Assembly: GCA_024281175.1 (NCBI GenBank)
Contig: JAMJTW010000027.1
Location: 1 to 64,000, forward strand
Source: Candidatus Thiovulum imperiosus
GTDB taxonomy: Bacteria > Campylobacterota > Campylobacteria > Campylobacterales > Thiovulaceae
Reading direction: 5' to 3'
Length of the DNA: 64,000 nt
The notes beneath the pieces are model-generated. The model did not search any database and was not told where the DNA came from. It saw only the letters and a list, made by a program, of their open reading frames with translations. Below are positions 34,210-43,242 of the stretch, one piece after another. Within the stretch, counting starts at the first letter, position 1, and every line of letters starts with the position of its first letter. Position numbers and translations under genes: made by a program.

Positions 34210-34649
34210 ATAAGATAATTGTTACATCAGAACAGGTGGTCTTTTTTGAAGAAGAGAGTGAAATCATTACTGTTGTTGGCTCATCTTTAGCAGTTACTCT
34301 ATATGATAGAGTGAAAGAGATTGGTGGATTACTTCACTTTCTTGAACCGAAATGGAATGGAATAGGAGTCAAAAGCTGTCGGTACGGAGATATTGGAACA
34401 GAGGAGCTTATTGAAAAATTTCTGAAAAGTGGTAGTAAAAAAGAGGATATTGTTGCAAATATAGTTGGTGGAGCAATTATTGGTGAGTATAGTGATGATT
34501 TACCTATTGGTCTTAAAAATGTGAAATCAGCAAAAGATACTCTTGGAAAATTTGGCATCGCTATCGATACAGTTGATGTTGGAAAGGAGCTTGGACGATT
34601 TCTCTCTTTCAACTCTAAAAGTGGAATTTTGAATATTAGAAAGAGATAG
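34206..34649 (+). CDS. cheD: CheD-family protein lacking the catalytic cysteine
   Basis: 147 residues. CheD normally deamidates glutamines on chemoreceptors. The fold signature is there: TVVGSSLAVTLYDRVKEIGGLLHFLEP. In active CheD the GSC motif carries the nucleophile; here position 27 is Ser (GSS). The catalytic His44 and a Thr at 22 are kept. It is likely a pseudo-enzyme or acts by another chemistry, perhaps as a CheC-type partner or structural binder. TTG start after AAAGGGA. It lies between the coiled-coil gene and panC. Confidence 0.85.
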   Translation: MNKIIVTSEQVVFFEEESEIITVVGSSLAVTLYDRVKEIGGLLHFLEPKWNGIGVKSCRYGDIGTEELIEKFLKSGSKKEDIVANIVGGAIIGEYSDDLPIGLKNVKSAKDTLGKFGIAIDTVDVGKELGRFLSFNSKSGILNIRKR

Positions 34650-34650
34650 T

Positions 34651-35451
34651 GTGAAAATAGTCAAAGAGTTTGAAAATTTAGAGAGTCGTTCTATCGGTTT
34701 TGTTCCAACAATGGGAGCATTGCATGATGGACACAGAGAGTTATTGAAAAGAGGTAGAGCGGAAAATGAACTTCTGGTTCTCTCTATTTTTGTAAATCCA
34801 ACTCAATTTTTAGAAGGTGAAGATTTCTCAAAATATCCGAGAACTTTAGAAGAGGATATAAAAATTGCAAAAGAGATTGGAGTCGATATTCTTTTTCTTC
34901 CAGATGTAGAAACTCTGTACAGTGGTGATGAGGTCTCTATTTTAGCACCAAAAATTCGAGGTTTTATTTTAGAGGGAAAAGGTAGAGTTGGACATTTTAA
35001 CGGTGTTCTTCAGGTTGTTTTAAAACTATTTAACATTGTCAAGCCTCATAAAGCATATTTTGGAAAGAAAGATGCTCAACAACTCATTCTCATAGAAAGT
35101 ATGGTAAAAAATCTATTTTTAGATATCGAAATAGTTCCAGTAGATATAGTGCGAGACTTTGATGGTGTTGCACTCTCTAGTCGAAATCGATATCTCTCAA
35201 AAGAGGAACGAAAACTTGCTATCAAAATACCTAAAGCTCTAACAACTGGAGAAACTCTTTTAAAATCTGGAAACTCTCTCCAAAGTACAAAGAGGGCTAT
35301 GCTTTCTGCTTTAGAAGATTTAGAAATTGGATATGTGGAAATTCGAGATAGAAATCTGAATTTACTTCAAAAATTTGAAAAGGAAAATACAATAATTCTC
35401 ATTGCTGTAAAAGTTGGAAAGACCCGACTTATAGATAATATCTGGCTATAA
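34651..35451 (+). CDS. panC: pantothenate synthetase
   Basis: 266 residues. Joins pantoate and beta-alanine using ATP. PTMGALHDGH at the N-terminus holds the HIGH-like ATP site, FVNPTQF and YFGKKDAQQL the substrate residues, and LSSRNRYLS the KMSKS-like loop. GTG start one base after the CheD stop. Confidence 0.95.
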   Translation: MKIVKEFENLESRSIGFVPTMGALHDGHRELLKRGRAENELLVLSIFVNPTQFLEGEDFSKYPRTLEEDIKIAKEIGVDILFLPDVETLYSGDEVSILAPKIRGFILEGKGRVGHFNGVLQVVLKLFNIVKPHKAYFGKKDAQQLILIESMVKNLFLDIEIVPVDIVRDFDGVALSSRNRYLSKEERKLAIKIPKALTTGETLLKSGNSLQSTKRAMLSALEDLEIGYVEIRDRNLNLLQKFEKENTIILIAVKVGKTRLIDNIWL

Positions 35452-35454
35452 GTT

Positions 35455-35516
35455 ACCTTAACTTGGGCGGAATGGAGAGGTCTCCTTTCCAAGATTTCTT
35501 GAGTAGCTCGAAATGA
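35455..35516 (+). repeat. decayed interspersed fragment related to 23365 and the MITE core
   Basis: TTAACTTGGGCGGAATGG, then TTTCCAAGATTTCTTGAGTAGCTCGAAATGAC. The CCAAGATTTCT and TCGAAATGAC strings are MITE core words. It lies between convergent panC and tpiA. Confidence 0.4.
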
Positions 35517-35518
35517 CG

Positions 35519-36217
35519 CTATTTTTGAACCTCATCAGCAATTGAAACCATTTTTGCAAAATCTAAAGGTTCTAAACTAGCACCTCCAACTAAAACACCA
35601 TCACAATTTGGTAGAGAGAGTATCTCCACACTGTTTGATAGTTTTACACTACCCCCGTAAAGCACTTTTTTTCCAGACAGTTTATGAAGTTTCTCTAAAA
35701 TAGAGTCTATCTCTTGTAGAGTTGGTGTAATTCCAGTACCAATTGCCCATATCGGCTCATAAGCAATTACAAAATCTTTAGAGAGGTCTATCTTTTCTAG
35801 CTGTCTATTTAAAAATTCTAAAACTTTCTCTTCTCCCTCTCTTCTAATTTCTAAACTCTCTCCAATACAGAGAATTACTTTAAAACTGTTTTCTGTAAAA
35901 AAGTCAAATTTCTCAGCTATAAATTTATCTCTCTCTTTTAAAATCTCTCTTCTTTCAGAGTGTCCGATAAGAATATATTTAGTTTGAAACTCTTCTAACT
36001 GCTCTAAACCTATCTCTCCTGTAAAAGCACCATTTTCTGTTGGATAGGCATTTTGTGTTCCAACCGATACTTTTCCTTTCCAAGATTGTAGTGCTGTTGA
36101 TGGTGGAAAGATAACAACTTCAGAAGAGGAGTTTAAAACTTCAGCTTCCAATTTCTCTAAATACTCTTTTGTTCCCTCTCTCGTTTTAAAACTTTTAAAG
36201 TTTCCCGCTATAATCAA
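35519..36217 (-). CDS. tpiA: triosephosphate isomerase
   Basis: 232 residues, short as in epsilonproteobacteria. AGNFKSF holds the substrate lysine, IGHSERRE the catalytic His, and YEPIWAIGTG the catalytic Glu. VLYGGSVKLSN binds phosphate. It follows fliH on the minus strand with a nine-base gap. Confidence 0.95.
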   Translation of the reverse strand: MIIAGNFKSFKTREGTKEYLEKLEAEVLNSSSEVVIFPPSTALQSWKGKVSVGTQNAYPTENGAFTGEIGLEQLEEFQTKYILIGHSERREILKERDKFIAEKFDFFTENSFKVILCIGESLEIRREGEEKVLEFLNRQLEKIDLSKDFVIAYEPIWAIGTGITPTLQEIDSILEKLHKLSGKKVLYGGSVKLSNSVEILSLPNCDGVLVGGASLEPLDFAKMVSIADEVQK

Positions 36218-36226
36218 ATCTCTTCC

Positions 36227-37012
36227 TTAAATTTTTGAGAGAATATCATTTTTAACAATTCTAAGTCTTTCCATAATAGTTCCCTCTATTGTTCCCACAT
36301 CACTAACTATTATGACACCACCTTGAGATACAGCTATGTCTGATATAACTTTCAAGTTTGAAATATCTGAAAGACCATTTTTAACAATTTCTAAATCGCT
36401 ACTATTGACATGAATTGTTATATCTTTCGCTTCAGAGAGATTTTTGAGTAGAGACTTTGTAAGATTTATTGCAACCTGTCCGCTGTTGTAAGTTATCTCA
36501 TTTGTAATAACCTCTTTTGCAATTGCAACAGATGTGTGAACAAGCTCTTTTTCAACTGATTGCATCATACTAGAAAAACTTTTACCTAACTCTTCCAATT
36601 TCTGAATAGAGTTTGAGAGATGATTTAAAGAAGTTCTATACTCCTCTTGAGCCTCTCCTTTTGCATGAGAGAGTCCATCTCTTGCACCTCGTTCATACTC
36701 TTCTCTCTTCATCTTTTCAAGTTCATTTTGAAAAAGCATCTCTTGATTTGAGAGTTTATTTTGAAGGTTCTGTATCTCAGAAGTAAGAATATCACCTTTG
36801 TCTAAAAGAGCTGTAATTATCTCATCTCTTTTGCTCTCTTTTTCACTACTTTTCTTTTCCGAAACCTCTTGTTTTGACTCTACACTCTTTCCAACTTCTT
36901 TAGGAATAAAAGGTTGAAAATCATCATTTTCTCCATAAAGATTTAGCTCTCCAAATAGAAATGGAGAGATATCATGTTTATCTCTCTCATCATCTTTAAT
37001 GATACCAGTCAT
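36227..37012 (-). CDS. fliH: flagellar assembly protein FliH
   Basis: 261 residues. FliH regulates the FliI export ATPase. A disordered acidic N-terminus and a coiled coil (about 75-150, containing REEYERGARDGLSHAKGEAQ) precede a C-terminal domain (AIAKEVITNEITYNSG, ITIHVNSSDLEIVK, SQGGVIIVSDVGTIEGTIMERL) that matches FliH/HrpE/V-type ATPase subunit E proteins. No other flagellar structural gene lies nearby. Overlaps the YceI-like gene by one base. Confidence 0.88.
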   Translation of the reverse strand: MTGIIKDDERDKHDISPFLFGELNLYGENDDFQPFIPKEVGKSVESKQEVSEKKSSEKESKRDEIITALLDKGDILTSEIQNLQNKLSNQEMLFQNELEKMKREEYERGARDGLSHAKGEAQEEYRTSLNHLSNSIQKLEELGKSFSSMMQSVEKELVHTSVAIAKEVITNEITYNSGQVAINLTKSLLKNLSEAKDITIHVNSSDLEIVKNGLSDISNLKVISDIAVSQGGVIIVSDVGTIEGTIMERLRIVKNDILSKI

Positions 37013-37509
37013 TACAATCCTCTTATCTCAAATCCAATGTTCACATCTTGCCAAGTCTTTCCTGCATGTAGATAGTAACAAGCACTATTTATAGATTTTA
37101 GAGATGGCAACATATTGAAATCTGAAAGGTCTATTTTTCCATTTCCAGAAAGAGTATCTCCAACTTTAGAAGTTTTTACTAACATCTCTTTTGAAATACC
37201 ATTCATAGATATTTCTAATTTCATATACTTTTTGTAAACTTCTAAAACTTTGGCTTCTATTTTAGATACGCCTTGAACTTTCCAAAAGAACTCTACAAGA
37301 GTGATATCTCTACCTAAATTATTTGAATTGATTGATGAGGTTTTTATAGATAAATTTAAATTTTCTAATTTGTCTCCATGTACAGAAACGGCTCGAAAAT
37401 CTCCAGAAACTCCAACTTTTGCTGGTGTCTTAAATGCTGTCCATTTAACATCTACCTCAACTGCTAAAATAGTAGAAACTACTGATAAAAATAGAAGAAA
37501 CGATTTCAT
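37012..37509 (-). CDS. YceI-like exported protein
   Basis: 165 residues. Signal peptide (to about residue 16), then an all-beta lipocalin-like domain: VKWTAFKTPAKVGVSGDFRAVSV near the start and WQDVNIGFEIRGL at the end fit the YceI pattern of isoprenoid-binding periplasmic proteins. Two short regions look shortened compared with the usual ~190-residue members. The ligand is unknown. Confidence 0.75.
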   Translation of the reverse strand: MKSFLLFLSVVSTILAVEVDVKWTAFKTPAKVGVSGDFRAVSVHGDKLENLNLSIKTSSINSNNLGRDITLVEFFWKVQGVSKIEAKVLEVYKKYMKLEISMNGISKEMLVKTSKVGDTLSGNGKIDLSDFNMLPSLKSINSACYYLHAGKTWQDVNIGFEIRGL

Positions 37510-37591
37510 AAAATCCCTTAAATATTGTTTTCTGAATTATAGCTAGAATTAGGAAATAGGAGTTTCCCCAAAAGGGGGGAGGGAGGAGATT

Positions 37592-37750
37592 TTAATGTCC
37601 TTTTGCAAGAACTTTAATAATTTGAAGATTATATCTAGCAAATTTAAATAGTTGCCAAATTACACAAGTTCTTGTAAATCTAGCAAAACTTTGAGGCTCC
37701 ATCCAAGCATCACCCAATTGTGAATATGGAACAAATTTAACTTTTTTCAT
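37592..37750 (-). CDS. 52-residue protein downstream of sqr
   Basis: Reads MKKVKFVPYSQLGDAWMEP at the start and ends …VLAKGH. A strong ribosome site (AAAGGATAGAA) precedes the ATG, and it starts 16 bases after the sqr stop, so the two are one operon. It is basic, with aromatic residues and one Cys (CVIW), and no clear membrane helix; an amphipathic helix around residues 23-48 could touch the membrane. I do not recognise it. The coupling to sulfide oxidation comes from position only. Confidence 0.65.
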   Translation of the reverse strand: MKKVKFVPYSQLGDAWMEPQSFARFTRTCVIWQLFKFARYNLQIIKVLAKGH

Positions 37751-37766
37751 TTCTATCCTTTATATC

Positions 37767-39206
37767 TTAATCTGGAATTAACCACCAACCAAATTTACCT
37801 TTCATTTTGTAAATGAATAGGTGGTGAAGAAGAGCTTTTAGCCAATGTCCAGCAAGACCTTGGTCTCCAAATGTTGCGTCCATATCTCTACCATACTCAT
37901 ATTTCTCATAGTTTGGAACAACTGGATACATAGCAATTACTGCTGCACTACCTCTAGTCATAGATTTACCCATAGAAGCAACACAAGCTGCACCAAAATC
38001 ACCCATAGAAGCTGTATGCTCAGGTTCAGAAGATTTTCCATTTACAATATCAGCAACAGACATTGCAACAACATGACCGATGATACCAGCAGCCATACCT
38101 GTTCTTGGAGGAGAAGCTACAATTGGAGTACCATCTGGAGAAGCAGCAGGTTTAGAGATTGGGTGTGGAGGAGCAAAAGAAATTCCAGCAGCATAAATAT
38201 TTTTATAAGTCTGATTTTGATAAGTTAAAGGCCAATCCTCTTTTCTCCAATTGTCAAAACCTCTTGGTGCTGAAGAGTAGTCAGCATCAACTTTAAGCAT
38301 ACCATTTGGAGCACAGAGGTCACCTGTAATATCAGAACCATCTTTTGTAATATATTTGATTGGAACACCAGCAAATGCAGGAATTAGCATTGCAAAATCG
38401 AACTCTTCTGTTTGAACTTCTGAAGACTCGACAGTTTTATAGTGAGCTTTTCCTGCTTCTACTTTTGTTACAGCAGCACCAGTTATCCACTCAATACCTT
38501 GTTCCATAAAAGATGCTTCAGCGAAAATTTTTCCAGAAACAATATGTCCAGCCTTACCAATAACCATTCCACCAACACCAAAGTCTCCTAACATTCTTTC
38601 GTTAGAAATCCATTTGATTTGAGCTTTATCAAGAAGTCCTCTCTGCTCAAGGTCAAAAGCGATATTGTGAATGTACTCAAATCCAGCACCTTGACAAGTT
38701 GCCATACCGTGACCTGTTCCGATAAGCATCTTAACAGTTTCACCTTTTTCCATTCTCTCAACCATTTTGAGATACTCTTCTCCAGCTTCAGCAGCATGGT
38801 TTGGAGTACAGATAGAAACAGTATGTCCATGGTCAGGTCCAAGCCCTTCTGTCATATCATAAGCTAATCTTGGTCCAGTAGCATTGATAAGGTAATCATA
38901 CTCTACTTTCTCACTTCCACCATCTAAAAGGTCTACTGTAACAAATTGCTCTTCAACATGAACCTCTTTAGCAAGACCATTCACATAATTTATTCCCTTT
39001 TTCTTATAAACAGGTGCTAAATCAAATTGAGTTTCACTAACGTCCATTTTTCCGACACCAACCCAAACCCAAGATGGAACATATCCAAACTTCTTGTTAG
39101 GTGTGATGACAGTAACTTCATGGTCTTTCTTCTTAAGACTTTTTCTAAGGTTGAGAGCAGCAGTTTGACCAGCAAACCCCGAACCTAAAACAACTACTTT
39201 TGCCAT
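37767..39206 (-). CDS. sqr: sulfide:quinone oxidoreductase
   Basis: 479 residues of the FCSD/SQR flavoprotein family. VVVLGSGFAGQTAAL binds FAD; YDYLINATGP and GTGHGMATCQG follow. Candidate redox cysteines are at 133, 171, 298 and 408. The C-terminal ~60 residues are amphipathic with many aromatic and basic residues (LLHHLFIYKMKGKFGWWLIP), suitable for membrane binding. It oxidises sulfide and passes electrons to the quinone pool. The length and cysteine spacing point to one of the longer SQR types; I cannot assign the type. It is preceded by a 275-base spacer with its own promoter region. Confidence 0.87.
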   Translation of the reverse strand: MAKVVVLGSGFAGQTAALNLRKSLKKKDHEVTVITPNKKFGYVPSWVWVGVGKMDVSETQFDLAPVYKKKGINYVNGLAKEVHVEEQFVTVDLLDGGSEKVEYDYLINATGPRLAYDMTEGLGPDHGHTVSICTPNHAAEAGEEYLKMVERMEKGETVKMLIGTGHGMATCQGAGFEYIHNIAFDLEQRGLLDKAQIKWISNERMLGDFGVGGMVIGKAGHIVSGKIFAEASFMEQGIEWITGAAVTKVEAGKAHYKTVESSEVQTEEFDFAMLIPAFAGVPIKYITKDGSDITGDLCAPNGMLKVDADYSSAPRGFDNWRKEDWPLTYQNQTYKNIYAAGISFAPPHPISKPAASPDGTPIVASPPRTGMAAGIIGHVVAMSVADIVNGKSSEPEHTASMGDFGAACVASMGKSMTRGSAAVIAMYPVVPNYEKYEYGRDMDATFGDQGLAGHWLKALLHHLFIYKMKGKFGWWLIPD

Positions 39207-39220
39207 TAAATACTACCTTA

Positions 39221-39233
39221 TAACTTTAAGTTA
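39221..39233. promoter_or_regulatory. palindrome TAACTTTAAGTTA upstream of sqr
   Basis: A perfect inverted repeat with six-base arms around one T, centred about 20 bases before the sqr start codon. It could be an operator. The rest of the spacer 39207-39481 is AT-rich with no reading frame; a similar word (AAACAGCTTAAG) farther up is not a clear second site. Confidence 0.35.
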
Positions 39234-39481
39234 TGAAACTTATCATTTTAATAAAACCATAAGCTGATAAATTAAGTAAACAGCTTAAGTGTATTAGTTT
39301 ATATCTTAATTTACAATAAATAGAATTTATACTAAATAGTTAAAAACTTCTAATATCTCGGTTGTATCGTATTTTACATGCTGTTTTGAAACTAAAATTT
39401 TTAAGCCAATTAGAGACAAAAAAATCATTTAGTAAATAAAACATTTGGAAACAGAATTTGAATTCCAAATATTTTTTAAAT

Positions 39482-39991
39482 TTAAACTCTTTTGAGAATA
39501 TTTTTGAAAACTTTTTTAGATTCTAAAATGTAATCAGCCAAATCTCGAAAAGCACCTTCACCACCTTTTGAAGGTGTGACATAATCAACACTATTTTTGA
39601 TGTAATATCTTGAGTCAGATGGTGTAACAGAGAGACCAACATGTTCTAAAATTGGCAAATCATTAATATCATCTCCAATATAGGCAACTTGGGAAGTTTT
39701 CAATCCATACTTTTGAAGAAATCTTTTTAACTCAAGAAGTTTGTTATCAACTCCCTTTCTATAAAAATCTATTTCAAGTTCTTCAATTCGTCTATCAACA
39801 CTTTTTGAGTCTCTACCAGTAATAACACCGACAACAATACCAACATCTTTAAGATGTTTGATTATTTGACCATCTTTTACATTAAATTTTTTAAACTCAT
39901 TTCCACTATTATCATAGTAGATACCGCCATCTGTTAGGACACCATCAACATCTGTTAAGATTGCTGTTATCTGTTCTGCTTTAACTTTCAA
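39482..39991 (-). CDS. kdsC: 3-deoxy-D-manno-octulosonate 8-phosphate phosphatase
   Basis: 169 residues, HAD family without cap. DVDGVLTDG (nucleophile Asp), VITGRDSKSVDRR, and YIGDDINDLPIL are present. Makes Kdo for the LPS inner core, matching waaC and gmhA in this window. It follows glnD on the minus strand with a short gap. Confidence 0.93.
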   Translation of the reverse strand: MKVKAEQITAILTDVDGVLTDGGIYYDNSGNEFKKFNVKDGQIIKHLKDVGIVVGVITGRDSKSVDRRIEELEIDFYRKGVDNKLLELKRFLQKYGLKTSQVAYIGDDINDLPILEHVGLSVTPSDSRYYIKNSVDYVTPSKGGEGAFRDLADYILESKKVFKNILKRV

Positions 39992-40014
39992 CTATTCACC
40001 TTACTTATCTACAT

Positions 40015-42267
40015 TTACAACATCTTATCAAAAAGTTCTCTATATAAATTACAATCTCTATCTTTCTCAATTAGAAACATATCTCTAACTTTAACTTTAA
40101 AAGTTTGGGTTTTTGAAGAGACAACTTTTAAATTTTCATCTTCAAAGAATTTGAAAAGATAAGCAAGAAGACCATTCTGGTTCTCTGTATTTAGAGAGAG
40201 TTTTAAATAGTGTTGTGTATATTCGCAATCAAATTTCACCTCATCACCACCTATTTTTGGAACTATCTTTTTGAAAACTTTTCTTGTTTCGGAAAAGGAA
40301 TCCTCAATAATAAATTTAACAAATTCAACATCTCCCTCTTCAACACTATTCTGAAAATCGATTTGAAAATATTTGATCCCATCAAAAAGCTCAAAAATAT
40401 CAAGAGATATAACAGAAAGAAAATCAACCTTATTTAGAAAATAGGCTATATCAAAATTTAAATTCTCTCTTCTCAAAATTCTTACAGAGAGAAAAGGAGT
40501 ATTTAAAACCTCAAAACTGAAATTCTCCAACTCTTTTGCCCTTTTTGAGAGTTTTAAAATCGATAAAGAATCTAATTTGAAAAATAGTTGATTCGATTTA
40601 ATTCTAAAAATTGCTCTTTTGAGAGGTTTTGGAGCTTCGAGATTCTTAATCTGCTTTTCAACTTTTTCTCTCTTTTTACTTTCTCGTATCATTTCTGAGT
40701 TATTTAAAACCAAGAGGCTATTTTGATAGAGTTTAAAAAGTAGAGCTTTATTGTAGGAGTTGTAAGTTTCGGCACCAACAGATTTAACATCTGCATAAGT
40801 TAAAATGTAGAGAAGTTTTAGAGTTTTTTCATCTTGAACTTTGGAGAGAAAAGAGAAAATTACTTTCTCATTGTGAATATCTTCATGGTAAGCGATATCA
40901 GTCATAAGAGTATGGTTTCTGATGAGGTGTGATACTTTTTCTATAATATCTTCAGGAAACTCATTCTTTTGAAGAAAAGATTTTGTAACTTTTGAACCAA
41001 CTCTGCTATGGTCTTCAACTCTACCTTTTCCAATATCATGAAATAGAGAAGCTATTTTTAAAATCTCTCTCTCTTTTGAAGATAGGGTTTCAAAAAGCCC
41101 TTTTAAAAATTTGTCTTCTATTTTTTCCAATTCTCGAACTGTATATAGAGAGTGAACATCTACTGTGTGGTAGTGATATCCATCAAATTGTGGTAGCAAG
41201 TAGACCTTTTCAAAAAGAGGTATATGATTTTGAAGAGTTCCGTTACGCCAAAGATTTAGTATGGTTGGAAAAGCATTCTCTTTTTTAAAAATCTTATGTA
41301 AATCAAACTTTTCTTCAAAATTTAGATACTCCAACTCTCTAATCTCTAATACTTTTTCAATAACTCTTGCTGTAAAGAGATGAACTACTTTCATTGCAGA
41401 GAGAATTTTTTGTAGAGTTTGAAACTGGTTTTGAGAAAAAAGTTCTGAAAGATATGGAACATCCTCTAAAACAACTTTATCTCTCTTCTTTTTTAGTGAG
41501 AAGTGGAGATAGGTTCTCACTGAAAATAGTAAATCTAAAGCGATAGAGAATTTTCGAAACTCCTCTTCTGAAAATAGCTCTCCTGAAAATTCTCGAATAG
41601 AGGTTGTTTTAAATTTTACATTTAAAATCCAAAAAAGAAGATTTGCATCTCTAAAACCTCCAACTCCCTCTTTTAAATTTGGAGTCATAGAGTCAAAAGG
41701 ATATCTCTTATATCTACCATCTCTTTCAAGAAGTTTCTCTTTGAAAAAATCTTCTTGGTTTGTATCTCTAATATAATTTAACTTCTGCTCAACAGTACCC
41801 CAAATAAAAGATGAACCTATAACTTTTCGTCCTTCAATTAGAGCAGTCTTGATTGTAATATCACTTTTGGCAACCTCTTCAAGTTCAGATATTTCATGAA
41901 CTCTATGTCCCAATTTTAGACCTGCGTCCCAAAGAGAGTAGACAAATTTCTCTATTATCTCTTCTGAATTGTAACCAGCTATCTTTTTGTAAGATATCAT
42001 CAAATCGATATCACTATGAATATTTAACTCTTCCCTACCGTAACTACCAAGAGCAACAACAACAACTGGAATTGAATTTCTCATTGGAAGATAATCATTA
42101 AACATCTCTTCTAAAACCATTTTGTAAATTTTAGAGATGATTTCATCGTAAAATTTCGTATATCTAACTAAAAAGTTTTTCCCCTTTTTCGAATTCAAAA
42201 ACAGCTCTTTTAAAGAACTCTTTCGTTCTGCTATTTCCGACTTTATTTCTAATAACTCTTCTTTCAT
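40015..42267 (-). CDS. glnD: [protein-PII] uridylyltransferase/uridylyl-removing enzyme
   Basis: 750 residues. Nucleotidyltransferase motif GSYGREELNIHSDIDL (Gly74-Ser75, Asp86, Asp88), an HD hydrolase domain (FHDIGKGRVEDHS, about residue 415), and a weak C-terminal ACT-like end. Enterobacterial GlnD is nearer 890 residues; one of the two ACT domains looks poorly conserved. Senses glutamine and modifies PII. No glnB or glnK is in view. Confidence 0.9.
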   Translation of the reverse strand: MKEELLEIKSEIAERKSSLKELFLNSKKGKNFLVRYTKFYDEIISKIYKMVLEEMFNDYLPMRNSIPVVVVALGSYGREELNIHSDIDLMISYKKIAGYNSEEIIEKFVYSLWDAGLKLGHRVHEISELEEVAKSDITIKTALIEGRKVIGSSFIWGTVEQKLNYIRDTNQEDFFKEKLLERDGRYKRYPFDSMTPNLKEGVGGFRDANLLFWILNVKFKTTSIREFSGELFSEEEFRKFSIALDLLFSVRTYLHFSLKKKRDKVVLEDVPYLSELFSQNQFQTLQKILSAMKVVHLFTARVIEKVLEIRELEYLNFEEKFDLHKIFKKENAFPTILNLWRNGTLQNHIPLFEKVYLLPQFDGYHYHTVDVHSLYTVRELEKIEDKFLKGLFETLSSKEREILKIASLFHDIGKGRVEDHSRVGSKVTKSFLQKNEFPEDIIEKVSHLIRNHTLMTDIAYHEDIHNEKVIFSFLSKVQDEKTLKLLYILTYADVKSVGAETYNSYNKALLFKLYQNSLLVLNNSEMIRESKKREKVEKQIKNLEAPKPLKRAIFRIKSNQLFFKLDSLSILKLSKRAKELENFSFEVLNTPFLSVRILRRENLNFDIAYFLNKVDFLSVISLDIFELFDGIKYFQIDFQNSVEEGDVEFVKFIIEDSFSETRKVFKKIVPKIGGDEVKFDCEYTQHYLKLSLNTENQNGLLAYLFKFFEDENLKVVSSKTQTFKVKVRDMFLIEKDRDCNLYRELFDKML

Positions 42268-42280
42268 AAACTCTCTTTTT

Positions 42281-42455
42281 GGGAGTGACCAAATAGGCTT
42301 CTGCCTCTCTCGTCATTTCGATATGAACGAAGTGATTGAGAAATCTCGGAAACTTATCGTTTTAATCGAAGTGATGTAAAAGATTTCTCACCGTAAAGGG
42401 TTTGAAATGATATGTGGGTTGTTAAAGCGTAAAAATACTCTATTTGGTCACTCCC
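42281..42455 (+). mobile_element. MITE-like element, copy 3 (complete)
   Basis: 175 bases with perfect 16-bp terminal inverted repeats, GGGAGTGACCAAATAG and CTATTTGGTCACTCCC. The inner core is also palindromic (TCATTTCGA…GAGAAATCT / AGATTTCTCA…TTTGAAATGA). No reading frame. It lies between the start of glnD (minus) and cobB (plus), where it may affect either promoter. Confidence 0.9.
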
Positions 42456-42514
42456 CTCTTTTTTACTATTTGAAAATATATTACACTATTTTTATGCTCT
42501 GGCAGTTTTGTTGA

Positions 42515-42520
42515 TATACT
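42515..42520 (+). promoter_or_regulatory. -10 box TATACT before cobB
   Basis: TTGATATACTTTTTG lies 27 bases before the ATG at 42547; AAAGGA supplies the ribosome site. Confidence 0.5.
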
Positions 42521-42546
42521 TTTTGCTATTTTACAAAGGATTTAAA

Positions 42547-43242
42547 ATGATGTGGAGTGTAATGATACTTTCGGGTGCTGGACTTTCAGCAGAAAGTGGT
42601 TTAAAAACTTTTCGAGATAGTGATGGACTTTGGGAAGAGTATGATGTTATGGAGGTCTGTTCGGTAGAAGGTTTTGCAAAAGACCCTAAAAAAGTTGGAG
42701 ACTTCTATGATGCTAGAAGAGCGCAGTTGGAAAGAGTAGAACCAAATTTTGCTCACAAAAAAATTGCTGAGTTGAAAGAGAAGTATCCAAGAGAGATTTC
42801 AGTTGTAACTCAAAATGTAGATGATTTACTTGAGAGAGCTGGTTGTAAAGAGGTGATACATCTTCATGGAACTTTAACAGATTTAAGATGTGAAGTTTGT
42901 GGAAATATCTGGAAAGTTGGATACGAGTCTCAAGAGGGAAAAAGTTGCCAAAAGTGTGGTAGCAAAAAGATACGACACAATGTTGTAATGTTTGGAGAAC
43001 CAGCACCAATGTATGGATATCTTGATGATGTTTTCTCTAGTATAGAACTATTTATTGTTATCGGCTCTTCTGGAAATGTTCTTCCTTTAAAAAGCATGGC
43101 AAAATATAAGGAGAAGAGTGTTTTAAATAATTTACACCCTGAACCAGATTTAGACAGAAGTTTTCAAACTGTAATTCATAAAAAGGCTTCTGAAGGAATT
43201 TTGGAAATTGAAAAGATGGTGAAAGATTTCTTATGCGAATAG
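42547..43242 (+). CDS. cobB: NAD-dependent protein deacylase (sirtuin)
   Basis: 231 residues. Removes acyl groups from lysines using NAD. GAGLSAESGLKTFRDSDGLW and TQNVDDLLERAG bind NAD; the catalytic His is in HLHGTL; CEVC and CQKC form the zinc site. DFYDARRAQL has the Tyr-x2-Arg pair of the desuccinylase (SIRT5-like) class. The start follows AAAGGATTTAAA; a TTG/ATG 13 codons upstream is not supported. Confidence 0.94.
   Translation: MMWSVMILSGAGLSAESGLKTFRDSDGLWEEYDVMEVCSVEGFAKDPKKVGDFYDARRAQLERVEPNFAHKKIAELKEKYPREISVVTQNVDDLLERAGCKEVIHLHGTLTDLRCEVCGNIWKVGYESQEGKSCQKCGSKKIRHNVVMFGEPAPMYGYLDDVFSSIELFIVIGSSGNVLPLKSMAKYKEKSVLNNLHPEPDLDRSFQTVIHKKASEGILEIEKMVKDFLCE

Noticed and set aside
37570-37582. 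CCCC-AAAA-GGGG hairpin as terminator for the 52-residue gene
   Set aside because: The stem is only four to five pairs and has no following T-run on the minus strand.
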